Source: Micractinium sp. NFX-FRZ (Eukaryota; Chlorophyta; Trebouxiophyceae; Chlorellales; Chlorellaceae). From it: 64,000 nucleotides of DNA. Location of the stretch: NCBI GenBank assembly GCA_029339195.1, contig JAPTJF010000022.1, positions 1 to 64,000 on the forward strand, written 5' to 3'. Positions 10,598 through 22,729 of the stretch are shown piece after piece (position 1 is the first letter of the stretch; each line of letters begins with the position of its first letter). The notes beneath the pieces are model-generated. The model was not told where the DNA came from, ran no database searches, and was given only the letters and a program-made list of their open reading frames with translations. A program made the position numbers and the translations under genes.

Positions 10598-13500
10598 ATG
10601 GCTGCCACCAGCGTTCTGGCGCCCCTGGCGCGGGCGCCTCTGGCCCGCCTCGCTTCCCGCTCACGTAGCTACCGCATGCCTCTGGTATCTCCCCCAGAGC
10701 CTCGCCAGTTTCCCAAGGTTGGAAGGCGGCCTGCGACCAGAGCCGCGGTGTTTAAGCCGGGCAGCGCAGGTTTGTTCGTCTTTTTGCAGCGTGGGGCCTT
10801 TTGTGGCTCTTGCCAGACGGTTTGTGGGGGCAGCATGGAGCACATGGCTTGGGGTTCCTTAGCCAGTGCAGCCAGCGCGGCGCCCCCGCCAGCTACCCCT
10901 GGCTGCCAGCTGCAGCTTGCCCGCTCCCATAGACGCTCAAGGCTGGCCCTTTCCCCGTTTCACTGTTACTGAGCAGCGTGTCTGTCTAGCATCATGTAGC
11001 CTCCCTCATGTGCACTCCCTGTTGTGCCTTGTGCTTGCTTGCCGTGCAGGCCCCCCCGCAGGGCCCCCAGCCGCCGCCCCCGCCGCCGCCCGGGCTGCCG
11101 ACAAAAAGCAGGCAGACACCCGCCTGGGCGAGCTCTTCCTGCGCCTCTTCCCCGGGCAGTTCTACTACCTGCCCGCGCTGCTGTACCCGATTGCCACCCT
11201 GGCGGCGGGCCTGGGGGCGGTCTACGCCCCCACAGCACTGCAGTACCTGGCGGGCACACCGGTGGTGCAGGTGCGGGGCGGGGGCAGGGCAGCGAGTGAT
11301 TCTTCAGGAGAGTCGTACAGCCCGTGTGCCCCTGTGCGCCTGTTCCAGCAGTGTGCTCTGAGTTCAAACCATGCAAATGGCAATCAATCGAAGCCTGTGC
11401 AGTGCCCCCCCTTGAAACCTTGGGGCAAGCCGTCGGGAGGACTGGCAGTAGCTCCCGCCTGCCTGGCTTGGGCCACCACCCCCGCCCTGCCCCCGCCCCT
11501 CGCAGACGCTGGGCCCGCTGGCCCCGCTGCTGCACCAGCTGTCCACCACCCAGCCCTGGGCCACCCTGCTGTGCGTGCTGGGCTCCCTCATCACCGCCCT
11601 GGTGCGTGCCCCTGTGGGTTAGGGCTTAGGGTAGGCTGTGCTTTGCAGCACGTTTATGACCGCAAAACTGCAACCAAGTGTGCCTGCTGCCACCCTCACC
11701 AGCGCAGTCCCGTCAGCGGTGGATGCCACTCCTCTGCCTGCCCCAACTCATGATCACATGCCCACCGGCACCCCTCATTCCTGCCACACCCCTCTCGTCC
11801 GCTCACCCTCCAGTTTGCCTTCATCGCCATGCCGGCGCTGGACTTCCTGCTGGGACGTGACCTGCGCAACCCCTCAGAGGTGAGCTGGCCAGGCAAGGTG
11901 TGAGACTGTGACACATTTGAGTGCGTACGTTGACCGGCCAGCCAACGCTGCCGGGGTAGAGCCCTTCAACACGCTGCTGAGGCAACTGGGACCGGCGGGC
12001 AGCCGTCAGCCTGTGTGCCACTGGCAAGCAGGCGGACGCAAACGATGGACCTCTGCGAATGCTCGGGCAGTGCAGTGCTTTAAGAAAAAAGGCAGTCCCT
12101 TGATCTAGGGGGTATGAACGGTGATTGATGATGAGTAGACCAGACTGCATGTTAGTCTGCACGAGGAGGCATGGTGTGCGCCACCCTTCCCACCCGCCTG
12201 TCGTCTTCCGTGGGCCACGCCTCCCACCAATCCCCTTCTTGCGCTCACCCCTGTCCCCACCTTAAATGGCGGCTGTGCAGGAGGAGGCGGTGGCGGATGC
12301 TCAGGGCCTGCTGTACCGCGGCGTGCTGTATGCGTACTGCCCCCTCCACCTGGGCATGCTGGTGGTCATGTGCCACATACTGAGGTTGGCTGGCCTTGGT
12401 GTGCCCGTGTGGTAGGGCTTGGGGGGGTGCCGGGAGGTGTAAGCGCCGCTTGTATGCTGCCAGCTGCTGCCGTGCCGCTCGTTGCTCGCCGCAAGATGGT
12501 GCACATGCCCGCTCCCAGCCTCGCCTGCGCAGCACGTCAAAACTGCCCCGCCCCACGATGCCACCTACCCAGCCTTGCCTCCCCACCACTTCACGCTCCG
12601 TCTGCGCCCTCGCCCCTCCGCCGCCCGCCGCCCCCGCAGCACCACCCCCACCGTGCCGCTGGCCTTCCTTGGTGCCACTGTGTCTGCCGGCGTGGCGGGC
12701 GGCATCCTGTTCACCACCGCCCACGAGCTGGTGCACGGCTGCACCTGGGCCGACCGGGCGGCTGCCAACGCGCTGCTGCTGGCTGTGGGGTACCCGCACT
12801 GGAGCGAGAGCCACCTGGCGCACCACGTCAAGGTGTGGCCACGCAAAGCATGCACAGCATGCACGCCTGCGGGAGGCATGGTGTGCTGATGCCAGCTGGG
12901 CTGGCTTCGGATGCATGTGGGTGAAGGGTGCATGCGTGCCACGCCGGAGCGGGTGTGGGGTGGGTGTGTAGGCGGCTGGCATGGGGGCAAGCGGGGCGCG
13001 GAGCACAGGGTGGGACCTTGCGTGTGCCCCAGCTCCTTACCCACCTCTCCCTTCCTTGCAGCACTTCCTCAGCCCAGCCCCAGCGCCCCAACCCAGCCCA
13101 ACTTCCTCCCTCACCCTGTATGGCTGCTGCCCAGGTGGCGACGCCGGAGGACCCAGCCTCGGCACGGCGGGGCGAGAGCCTGTACCGCTTCATACCGCGC
13201 AGGTACGGGGCTGGCTGGCTGGCTGGTGGGGTGTACCCATGACTGCTGGTGCCATTGTGGGCGGCCCTTGCTGGAGGCACACCTTGCTGGTTGGATGGGC
13301 GGATTACAGCGATCGTGAGGGGATGGGCAAGCACCAGCAGCGTGTGCCCCTCAAGTGCACCCCCCAAACCTGCCTCCTGCACCCGCCGCCTCTCACTTCC
13401 CTTGCACATCAAGGTATTTCACCACCGCGCAGCGTGTGCCTGTCCACCTTGCACCCTGCACCTGCCCCCCTGTCGCCTCACCTCCCCTACCCAACCCTCC

Positions 13501-16211
13501 CGCCCCGCAGCGTGTGGGGCAACCTGGTGGACGGCTACTCGGCGGAGGCGCGCCGCCTGAAGAGGCGCGGCATCCCGCTGCTCAGCACAAAGAACAGGCG
13601 AGCGGGCCGTGAGCAGGAGGGAGGGGCGGTGTGGTAGAGCACATGACCACGGGAACATGCCTGCCTGCCTGCCTGCCTGCTTGCCGTGCTGCGCTCATCC
13701 CAGTCTTGATTCCAGCATGCCCGCTTCCTGGTGCCCGCATCCGGCCGTAAACGCGTCTGCTGGCTCTGCACCTGCATGCGTGCATGGCCTGACGGTTCTC
13801 ATCGCGACATCAACGCTGGCATGCCTGGCTCCCTGGTGCCCTTATCCTTCTTTACAAGCATTTTTTCTGCGCGGTCAAGCTCCCACTAACCCTGGGCACC
13901 TGTCCCCCTGACCTCCTGACCTGCGCAGGATGCTGTGGTGGATCGGCGGCCCCACCGCGCTGGCGGGCGCCGTGTTTGCCGCGTTTGGCTGGAAGGGGCT
14001 GGCATTTGCGGTGGGCCAGGCGGTGTTCAGGTGCGAAACCGGCGGTGCAGCTCCCAGGCAACTTCCCGGCAGCTTCTGGCAGCTGCCCATGTGCGCATGC
14101 TATCCAATGTGCCCGCCAGCACGCTGGGGAGCTAGTGCGATTTACATCACCGGCTGCACAGTTCCTGGCCACTCGCGTTCCTGGCCGCTGGGTCCATCAC
14201 CCCTACGCGTGTTTCGTCCCTCCGCCTTGGCCCACCCTGCCGCGCCCCACCCTTGTTTCGTCCCTCCCCCACCCGCAGCATCCTCATGCTTGAGACAGTG
14301 AACTACATCGGTGAGGCCGCTGGCATCTGTGTGGGGCTGGTGGTCCTCCCGTGTGGGGTTGGTGGTCCTCCCGTGTGGGGTTGGTGCTCCTCCCGTGTGG
14401 GGTTGGAGGTCCTCCCGTGTGGGGCAGCGAGATAGCTGTTAACAATATGACGGGGTGCGCGTGCTCGCTGGTCGAAGGACAGGCATCTGTGGGGGGGGGG
14501 GGTCGCCCCCCTCATTTTTGGGCAGGTGCCTGGCTTGCTTGTGTGCTCTGGTCCGACGGGCTGCTACCTGGCGGCAGTGAAGCCGTTACTTGCGTTCAGC
14601 TGTGTTTGCTTGCTTCTCCTGGGTTGCTGCAGAGCACTACGGCCTTCAGCGCGCCAAGGGCGCCGATGGCAAGTGAGTGCTCCGCAAGCAGGCAGGGGCT
14701 TGCCGGCACAGCTAGCTGTGCACCCACCGGCAGTGACATCTGAGGGGGCAGCTGAGTATCGGCTCCATGCAAGGGCAGCTGGCTGTGCATCTGTGCCGCT
14801 GCCTGGGGCTGCGCTGCTGTCCAGCATCCCCCACCCGGGCCCTCGTCGATACCTGCAGCCGTGATGTGCTGTGCTGTGCTGCGCTTCTCAGAACACCGTG
14901 CAACCGCCCACCCACCCACACCCACCCACGCTGCCCTCCATGCCATGCCGCAGGTACGAGCGCGTGGGTGTGCAGCACAGCTGGAACACGAGCTACATGT
15001 TCACCTCGGCGGTCACCTTCAAGTGAGCAGAGGGGGCTTGGGGGAGTGAGCAGAGGGAGAGGCAAGGGCAGAGGTGAGAGGGGAAAGGGGAGGGATTGCC
15101 GCCTTTTCAAGTGAGGGGGGAGGAGAGGGCAGGGCAGAGAGGGTGCCCATTCTGTGAGGAGGGAGAGGGGAAGTCAGAGGGGTTGACGAGCTTCAAGTGA
15201 TGGGCGAGCGGGGAGCAGGGAGGGCAGGGGAGTGGGCGCCATCAAGCGAGGAGGGAAGCAGGCAGAGAGGGTGACCCTCAGCTGAGGAGGGGGGAAGGCA
15301 GAGGGGGACGACCGTCACCTATGGATATAAGGAGGAGGGCAGGGCAGAGGGGAGAAGCAGAGAGGCGGCGCTCCGGGGTGTGGACAGCTGTCAAGACCAC
15401 ACCCAGGCTTTGGTGACGCCTGCATTTGCTGACAGGCAGCAAGGCGCAGGGCATGCGGCGGAAATGGCAGGGGCTATGGGCAGCTGCTCCCTGCCTGTGT
15501 GCAAGTATGCCCACACGCTGCCGCCCTGCTTCTGGATGCCACCCTTGCCTGCCTGCCCGCCTGCAGGCTGCAGCGCCACGCGGACCATCATGTGCACGGC
15601 ACCCGCCCCTACCAGGTGATGCGCTGGGCATACATACATAGCTGACCAGGTTTAAGAGAGGTCTGGAAGATGACGTGTAGGGACAGAATCAGCCGTGCCA
15701 CGAGCCGTCCGCCCGATCCGGGACCCTTGCTCCCGCCTTCTGCCATGCCTCCCCCCTGCTCCCACGCCTCCCTCTGCTGCCACGCCCACCCTGCCTGCCC
15801 TCTTGCCATCCTGCCCATCCCCAGATGCTGTGCGACATCCCAGAGTCCCCCCAGCTTCCCTTCAGCTACCCGGTGGCAATGATGCTGGCCACGCTGCCCC
15901 CGCTGTGAGCCCCCTGCCTTGCTGCCCCTGGTTGTGCAAGGCCGCTATCGCTGCCTGCCGGGCCCCTCGCTGTGCCTGCTGCCGTGCCCCGCTGTCACCT
16001 TTGCTGTCCCTCCCCTGGCCCCTCTCTAGCTCCGACCCCTTCCTTCCTTCCTCCCGTCCTTCCTTTTGCACCGTGTGCGTCTCAACAGATGCCCTCAACA
16101 GCAACCCGCCTGGTCCCCCCTCCCCGCAGGTTCTTCTCAATCATGCACCCACGCATCGACGCCTACGCTGCCACCCGGCAGGCGGCGATGGCAGCAGGCC
16201 AGGCGGAATGA
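10598..16211 (+). CDS. AlkB-type alkane/fatty-acid hydroxylase (integral-membrane di-iron)
   Basis: Fifteen exons: 10598-10769, 11050-11270, 11506-11601, 11814-11879, 12281-12384, 12640-12832, 13135-13202, 13511-13597, 13929-14030, 14279-14310, 14633-14672, 14954-15022, 15567-15615, 15825-15904, 16130-16211; 486 residues, all phases consistent. The enzyme class hydroxylates terminal carbons of alkanes or fatty chains using O2, two irons and an electron donor. The His boxes are HELVH (248-252), HLAHH (278-282), NYIEHYG (378-384) and LQRHADHH (418-425), followed by PQLPFSY as in bacterial AlkB. Hydrophobic helices lie around ALLYPIATLAAGLGAVYA and later exons. The N-terminus is rich in Ala/Arg/Ser, like a plastid or mitochondrial leader. 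The intron after 13597 must use a GC donor (ACAG|GCGAGC). Introns throughout rule out bacterial contamination. The physiological substrate is unknown. Confidence 0.88.
14325..14428 (+). repeat. Minisatellite in an AlkB intron
   Basis: About four tandem copies of a 21-24 base unit (GGTTGGTGGTCCTCCCGTGT and variants) lie just inside the intron after the NYIE exon. The copies differ at one to three bases. No relation to the neighbouring exon was seen. Confidence 0.85.
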
Positions 16212-17202
16212 AGGCAGCAGCCTGCAGCTCTGGGCGCCGCTACACTAGTCCTGGCATTAGCGTCGCACGGCAGCGGCAATCCCTCCTCCGCTGTCTAGTA
16301 TGTGCACATTTGTAGGTCCCCCGCAGCTTGTAGCGCTTTTTGAGCACCACGATTCTGATCGATCCGAACGATTGCCTCACATACATACATAAATGCAGCG
16401 AATGTGTCACCACGCCCAACCCGCTCCGCCCCCACTGTACAAAACATATCCCTCCGTTGTACAAACTTGTCCCTGCCTTGACCTTCCGTCCAATGCCGCA
16501 CCGCTCCCACGGCTGCCCAGTTTTGTACATTGCCCAATCCCATCCGAGAATGGCGGCACAGCCACCCCAGCTTCCATTCGGGCCTCCCTTTAGCCAGCGG
16601 CCATGCGACCATTCCATGCATGTGACCCCCTTTCGTGCCCTTCCCATCTTTGAACCCCTCCTGGTTCTCTGCACTCGCAGGTACCAAGCCTCAGCAGGCT
16701 TGTGGGCAGACCTGTGCTGTAACATCACGTACCACAATTGATTGACAGTCAAGAATGTGTTGGCAGCAAGTGAGTCCAGAGAGGGAGACGAGGGGTCGAC
16801 CCTTCTCAGTTGGATCGGATAGTGCAAGTGCACGCGAGGGCATCACGCAGGCAGAATGAGACCCGTGAGTTGAAGGGAATTTGAAGATTCGGGGAATGAA
16901 ATGCAGTCGCGAGTTCAAAATGCATGCAAGGGGCGCGACAAGGCAGGCACGTGGCCGCATGCTGCAATGCTGCAGCTACGGGGCCACCCAGCACTCTGCC
17001 ACCAGCGCCATCAGCGCAGAAGCCTAATGGCAAGGCAGCTCATCACCCCCACGTGCTTTGTGAGATGAGTGCTGGTGGTAGGTCATCTAATGCAGAGCCC
17101 TCACAGCAGCGCGGCCACGTCCACAAGCGCTGCTGTAAAGCCCGTCATAGCAGCGCGCGGCCACGTTTTCCAAGCGCCACTGTAGGGAAACATTTGAGAC
17201 CC
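16212..17202. other. Convergent 3' region of AlkB-like and ABC1 kinase genes
   Basis: Contains the AlkB 3' UTR with its TGTAA motif and the ABC1 kinase 3' UTR. The kinase side carries two extra copies of the stop-codon region (17098-17166). No gene seen. Confidence 0.5.
16718..16722 (+). terminator. TGTAA polyadenylation motif for AlkB-like gene
   Basis: TGTAA occurs on the coding strand about 510 bases after the stop codon. This is the usual green-algal poly(A) signal; the rather long 3' UTR makes the assignment tentative. Another TGTAA lies at about 17133. Confidence 0.35.
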
Positions 17203-20200
17203 TCACAGCAGCTCGGCCACGTGCGCGCTGAGCTGAGCTGAGGGCAGGGGCACCCCCTTGAGCTGCTTGGCCGCCTCCTTGGCGTAGGGGGCCCACTGCT
17301 TGGCACATGAAAACTCGGACACCTTCATGCCGGTGGCCAGCCCACGCAGCAGCTGCGGGTGGGGGAGACGAGGGGGCACGGAAGTGGGTCGGGCACGGGC
17401 ACGGGAGCCAGGGCGGGGCACGAGTAAGGAGGTTGCTTGGCGCAAGGGAGCTGTTATTGGGGAGACTGCCATCAGGGGCAAAGGCCAGTGAGGCCACTTG
17501 ACGATGGTATGGGTGGGGAGGCGACGGGGCCCAGACAACGTGACACTCTCGCCCGCTGCAGCCGCACGGAGCGCTGCTGCATCCAGCCACCTACCCACCA
17601 CACCCACTCCGCCCCAGCACCACCCGCAGCGCAAAGCACAGCATGTCTGGCGGGGAGCTGTTCTCCAAATGCACACCCACCTGCACCACGCGCAGCACGA
17701 AGAACATGTCTGGGGGGAAGGTCTGGATGCCCATCTGCTTGATGGGGGAGTCGGGGTCAAAGGGGTCGGCCCTGCAGGCAGGAGGGGAGAGGGGGGAGGG
17801 GCGGGGAGGAGGAGGCGGGCAGGCACCCGGGTCATACGGGAGGCGGGGAGAAAGGCGTCAGCCCTGCACGAGGAGGGCGAAAGGGGGCCAGACTGTAGGG
17901 GCGGCAGACGGGGTGCGCCGGGAGGCGAAGAGCAGGCAATGGACAGGTGGGGCCAGGTGAGGGGGTGGTGGGCGGGCGCCTGGGATCACAGCATGGGAGT
18001 GCCGCAGCCCTGCTGGTGCCAGCACACCCCTGGCGGCACAGGCAGGCGCCCGTGCTGTATGGGCAGCCCTGTGCCCCGTCGCCTCCCTGCCACGCCTGCT
18101 GTGCCTGCTGGGCGGCTGCTGTGCACACACTCACTTGCCACGTGTGTCAAACATGCCGTACGCCAGTTTGGCCTGCACAGGGATGTATTGATGGATGGAT
18201 TGGCGCAGGTGAGTGAGGGGACCTCAGAGAGGCATCGCATGCAAGCAAGGTGTGCAGGGTGTGTGCCCTGCCGCCAACGCCCCAGCCGCGCCCACTCAAC
18301 ATGCCCCCCTCACCTGCAGCGCGGCGTCCTCCCGCTCCGTCACTATCCCCATGCCCCCCAGCGCCGCCGCAATGCCCGCATCCCCGCCCTTGCCCAGCTC
18401 CAGAACGAGCTGGGCAAAGGCGGCGCGGTAGGGGTCGGGCAGCCGCTTGCTCTGCCCATAGTCGATCAGCCCAATCTTGCCGCCTGCAGGGGGTGTAGGC
18501 AAGGCCGGTTGGGGTTTTGGGTGTATGTGTGGTTAGGGTTTCGCTAGAGGAGGCGCTCTGCGGGGGGTGGTGTCCCGTGGGACAGGCGTGTGCGCATGAG
18601 GGGCGATGTGTGAGGTCAGGCACCTCGATGGTCAGGCCCTCTTGCCGCCTGCATGCGACAAGTATTGGGGGTGGGTGGGAGGCGGGTGGCCGCGAAATGA
18701 TAGGCACTCATGCGCAACACGCACCAGGCAGAGGGTGCTGAGGTGGCTGGCCCGCCCCTCATCCCGCCCCACCTCGTGTTGTTGTCATCCCATCAGCGCG
18801 CCCACCCACAAAACACAATAGGAGCTACAGGGGTTGTGCAACCACCCTTCATGACCGGGATGCTGCTGGGTGGCTGTCTGCATGGACAGCCCCTGCTGCG
18901 CACCCGCCCGCAACAAAACAGTACAGACTTGAACGGGCTGCCACCCGCCCTTCACGACCAACCCACCCTTCATGACCAGTATGTTGCCTGGGTGCCCATC
19001 GGCCTGGAAGAGTCCGTCCAGCAGCAGCATGCGGCCGTAGGCCTCCGACACGCGCGACAGGATGCGCTTGGCGGCCAGGCGCTTGGTGGCCTCAGACAGG
19101 CTAGCAGGGGAGGGGAGGGGAGTTGGGTGGGGACAGGCAGGAGACACACAGGTTGGAAGGGCAGGGCCAGATGCCAGGGGGGTGGAGTTTGAAAGAGGCT
19201 GGGTAGGTGGGGCAGGAGACATGCGGGTTGCAGGGGGGCAATGATCAATCACGATCAGGGGCAGGGATGCACCTGTCTGAGGGAGCTGGGGAGGCACGCA
19301 GCTTCCAGGAGGCTGGCCGCACCCCACACCACCTTCACAGGGGCACCTAAACCAGGATGCACTCACTTCTGCGTGTGCTTCTCCAGCCGTGTGATGGGCA
19401 CCCCCTCCAGAAAGTTCATGACCAGAAGTCGGTCGGTCACCATGCACGGCACGCTGCGCGGCACCTCGATGCGGTGGTTCAGCTTCTGCGGGCAAGCAGC
19501 AGCGGCAGCAAGTGCGGAGAGGGCGACAGCAGAGGGAGGCTCAGATGCAGGGTAACGAAGTTGAGGGGGATCAGGAATTGTGAGTGTGGGAGGGGCACTG
19601 GGCAGTCCACGCCCGGCAAGGAGCGCAGCCTCGCTGCACCCTCCGCACTACTGGCAGGCACAATGGTGGCTCAATACCCGCCCCGCCAGCTCAGCGCTGA
19701 CCTGGAACTGGCGTGCCACCGCGTCCATGATGCGCGCCTCCCTCCTGAAGTCAAACTCCAGCCGGATCTGGTTGTTTAGGGAGGCGGGGAGAGGGACATG
19801 GGGAGGTGTGCGTGGAGGATGGAAGGGGACTCCTTAGCAGCCCACATAAACAACAGGTTGGCCAAAGCACCGCCCCTGCAGCGCCAGCTCATCAGCCGCC
19901 AGGTCGACCCAAATCCCAGTGTCACGCTACAGCAAGTACAGTAAACAGCACTGTTACCCCACCCGGTCCCCTGAAGGCTGCCCCCACATCCAAGGTAAGA
20001 AATAACACATCCCGAGTGAGGCCCACCTGCGATGCCAGCTCGTCAACGGCAAACGGCGCAACAGCACAGAATCGAAAATATGGCGTCCTACACCCACCTG
20101 CGATGCCAGCTCGTCAACCGCCGAGACAAGGTCGAACCGGATCTCCGTCTTGCTCAGGAAGGCGGCGGCCAGGCGGATGTTGGAGAGGTCCAGGGACATG

Positions 20201-22729
20201 GTGGGCAGGGCGTCGGGGTACTGGACCTGCAGGGAGGGCAGGCGTTGGGGGCAGGGCACCGAAAGAAAAGGGGGGTGGGCGGGGTGAGGCGGGGTTGGAT
20301 GTTGTAGCGGTGGAGATGCTTGGTGGGCAGGGCGTTGGGGACTGCATTTGCAGGGGAGAGGCGGGGGCGGCGCCGAGTAGAGGGCGGGGGTGAGCTGCGT
20401 GTTGGAGTGGGGTGGGTGCACGTAGTGATGTACCAATTTGGCAGGCATAGGGTCTGATGCACTGGCACCGCCCCCGCCCCGCCAGCATGCAAGGCTGTCG
20501 GGAAGTGCAGGCCCAAGCAGGCCAGGCCACCCTTGCCCTGCTTGCCTTCACTGCCACCACCCCGTCCTTGGGTCCCTGCTCGCACGCCAGCTGCAGGTCC
20601 AGCGGCGGCCTGCGGGCGATGCCAGGAGGGAGGGGCCAGAAGCGGCGGGCAAAGGGCAGCAGTTGGTTTGACAGACAACAGCACTCTGCACAGCTGCAAC
20701 TTGGCGGATGCTGACCTGCCGCGCCATGTGCAAGGTGCCACCTCACAACCCCATGGCGCCACCCTGGCAAGGAGCCCACAATAAGACCTGCCTGCCCAGC
20801 GCACTGTCGCCCAAACATACCTGCCACGCACCCCGGCCCACCCTTCATGCACACATCACCACCACGACTGCCAGGTCCATCACCCCCGCACCCACCCACA
20901 CCCTAACCAGCATGAGTGGCAGGACCGCCTGTCATGAGCACTGCCAGCTGAAAATACCCGCCCTGGCCCGCCTCCCACTTCTTGTCCACACCCCATGCAT
21001 CACACCCACGCGCACCCTTCACGGCACGCATGCTGCCAGGGCAGCACCCACCTGCCGGGTGCGATGTCGGGTGTGTACCCTCCCCGCAGCAGGTCCCAGA
21101 CTGGGCGGAAGAAGGGGTCGCGCCGGCGCTTGGGCGGGCGCCGCAGCTTGGCCTTGTGCACCTGGGGAGTGGGGGCGGGGCCAGGTGGGGCAAAAGGGCG
21201 TCGGTATGTGGAGTACGATGGGTTGACGCGGAGCGGGGCAGCGGGGGGAGACGGGCAGAGCAGCTGGCAGGGGGGGATTTAATGCCCCAAGTGGGCCTCC
21301 AGTTTCGGCTAATTCAACATACTCAGCCCACAACCAGAGACTGGGCCCGTAAACCACAGCCGCAGCTGCTTTCTGCCTCTCCCTCCCCTTCCCACCCACC
21401 TGCTCTTCCCACCTCCCCAAGCCCCCTTCCTCAGCCACCCACCTGGCTGATGGAGGCCGACCCCAGGGGCTCCTCCAAATCGATCCACTCAAACAGCGCC
21501 TCCAGCGGGGCGCCCAGCTCCCGCTCGATCACAGCCCGCACCTGCTCCGCTGGCATGGGGGGGACCTGCGGGCGGCACGGGGGGACAAGGGGAGGGCAGG
21601 CCAGGCGTGGGAGTGTATGAGGGGCACCCCAGCTGTCTGCTGGACCAACGCCCACAACTGCTTGGCATGCAGGGGGGGCACCTGGCAGCGGGCCGCGGAC
21701 ACTTACAGGGCAGGGCAAAGACCAACAATTTGCCAGCCCTTGCACACCCAGTGGGCAGGCATGACTGGCCAGCTCGGCTGCTGCCTGCCTTCTCAGCCCC
21801 CCGCCCACCCGTCCGCTGCCTGCCTGGCCCCTGCCCGCCCACCAGCCTTTCCCCACACCTGGCCGTGCAGCAAGCGACACAAACAGGGGCAGACATCAAC
21901 GCTTGGCTGCCAGCCTGGCGCCTCACCTGGTCGTGCAGCAGCGACAGCTTGCGACAGATCTGCTCGGGAACAAAGTCGCCCCGTGCTCCGATGAACTGGC
22001 CCGTCTGCAAGCAGGGCCAGGCGGCAGCAGGGTGGGGTGAGGAGGGGTTGTGGCAGAGGTGGGGGCGACGTGGGTGCTGGAGGGCTGTGGGCTGGCGGGC
22101 GGTGCACGGCGGGGCGCTGCCGCCACTGCCTCCTCCCCTCATTATGACGACACCCAGCAGCACCCAGCGCTGACCCTTACCAGCCTCAGTCCCTGACTCT
22201 GCCTGCCTTGCTCCATTGTTGAAATTGCTGCCCCTTCATCCCCACCCCCACTTGCCTTGAGATAGAACCCCCGCAGGTCGACACAGAGCGAGTACATTTG
22301 GAGCGCGGCTTTGCTGTGCTGCCGCGCCCAGTGCTCCTCCTTCAGCCGCTGCTCGCTCCATCCCAGCGCGCGCAGCGCCAGAGCCTGCGCCTGGCACGCC
22401 TTGTAGCCGGCATAGATGGTGAAGGTGCGAGCCCAGAAGTCTGCCGTGCGTGCCAGGCTGGCGAGCGGCCCCACTGGCGGCGACTCGCGGTGAGGCGGCC
22501 CCACCGCTTGTGCCAGCTCCTTGTCCCGCGCCATGGCTGCCCGCAGGCCCTGCTGCCGATAAAAGAAGATTGACTGAGCTGAGCGCCAAGCTCCAGGTAG
22601 GGTCTCTAAAGAAGGAGGCCCTGGGAGCGTCAGAGGTGGCGTCGAGCAACCTGCGGTGGCGGCAGAGGGCGGCGCGGTGGACAGCCACAGCGCTCGGCTG
22701 CCGCCGGACAGCCGGCATCGTCCCACCAT
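17203..22729 (-). CDS. ABC1/UbiB (ADCK-type) atypical kinase
   Basis: Thirteen exons: 22256-22729, 21927-22004, 21443-21565, 21052-21161, 20546-20609, 20098-20226, 19702-19767, 19367-19485, 18967-19100, 18314-18483, 18135-18172, 17681-17771, 17203-17352; 581 residues with consistent phases. Family proteins bind ATP and support quinone or lipid metabolism in mitochondria or plastids. Visible motifs: KTGQ (158-161), the Ala-rich-loop equivalent GSASISQ (219-225), VVAVK with Lys283, QADGHPGN (420-427, where ADPHPGN is usual), and IGLIDYG with Asp440 in place of DFG. The leader is Ser/Thr/Pro-rich, suggesting organelle targeting. Two introns need GC donors: after Lys158 (AAG|GCAAGT) and after Lys283 (AAG|GCAAGC). 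Start is the ATG at 22727-22729. Several introns carry exon-edge repeats (see findings). Confidence 0.9.

Noticed and set aside
10598..16211. AlkB-like gene as bacterial contamination
   Set aside because: Fourteen spliceosomal introns with consistent phase and the same base composition as its neighbours show it is nuclear.
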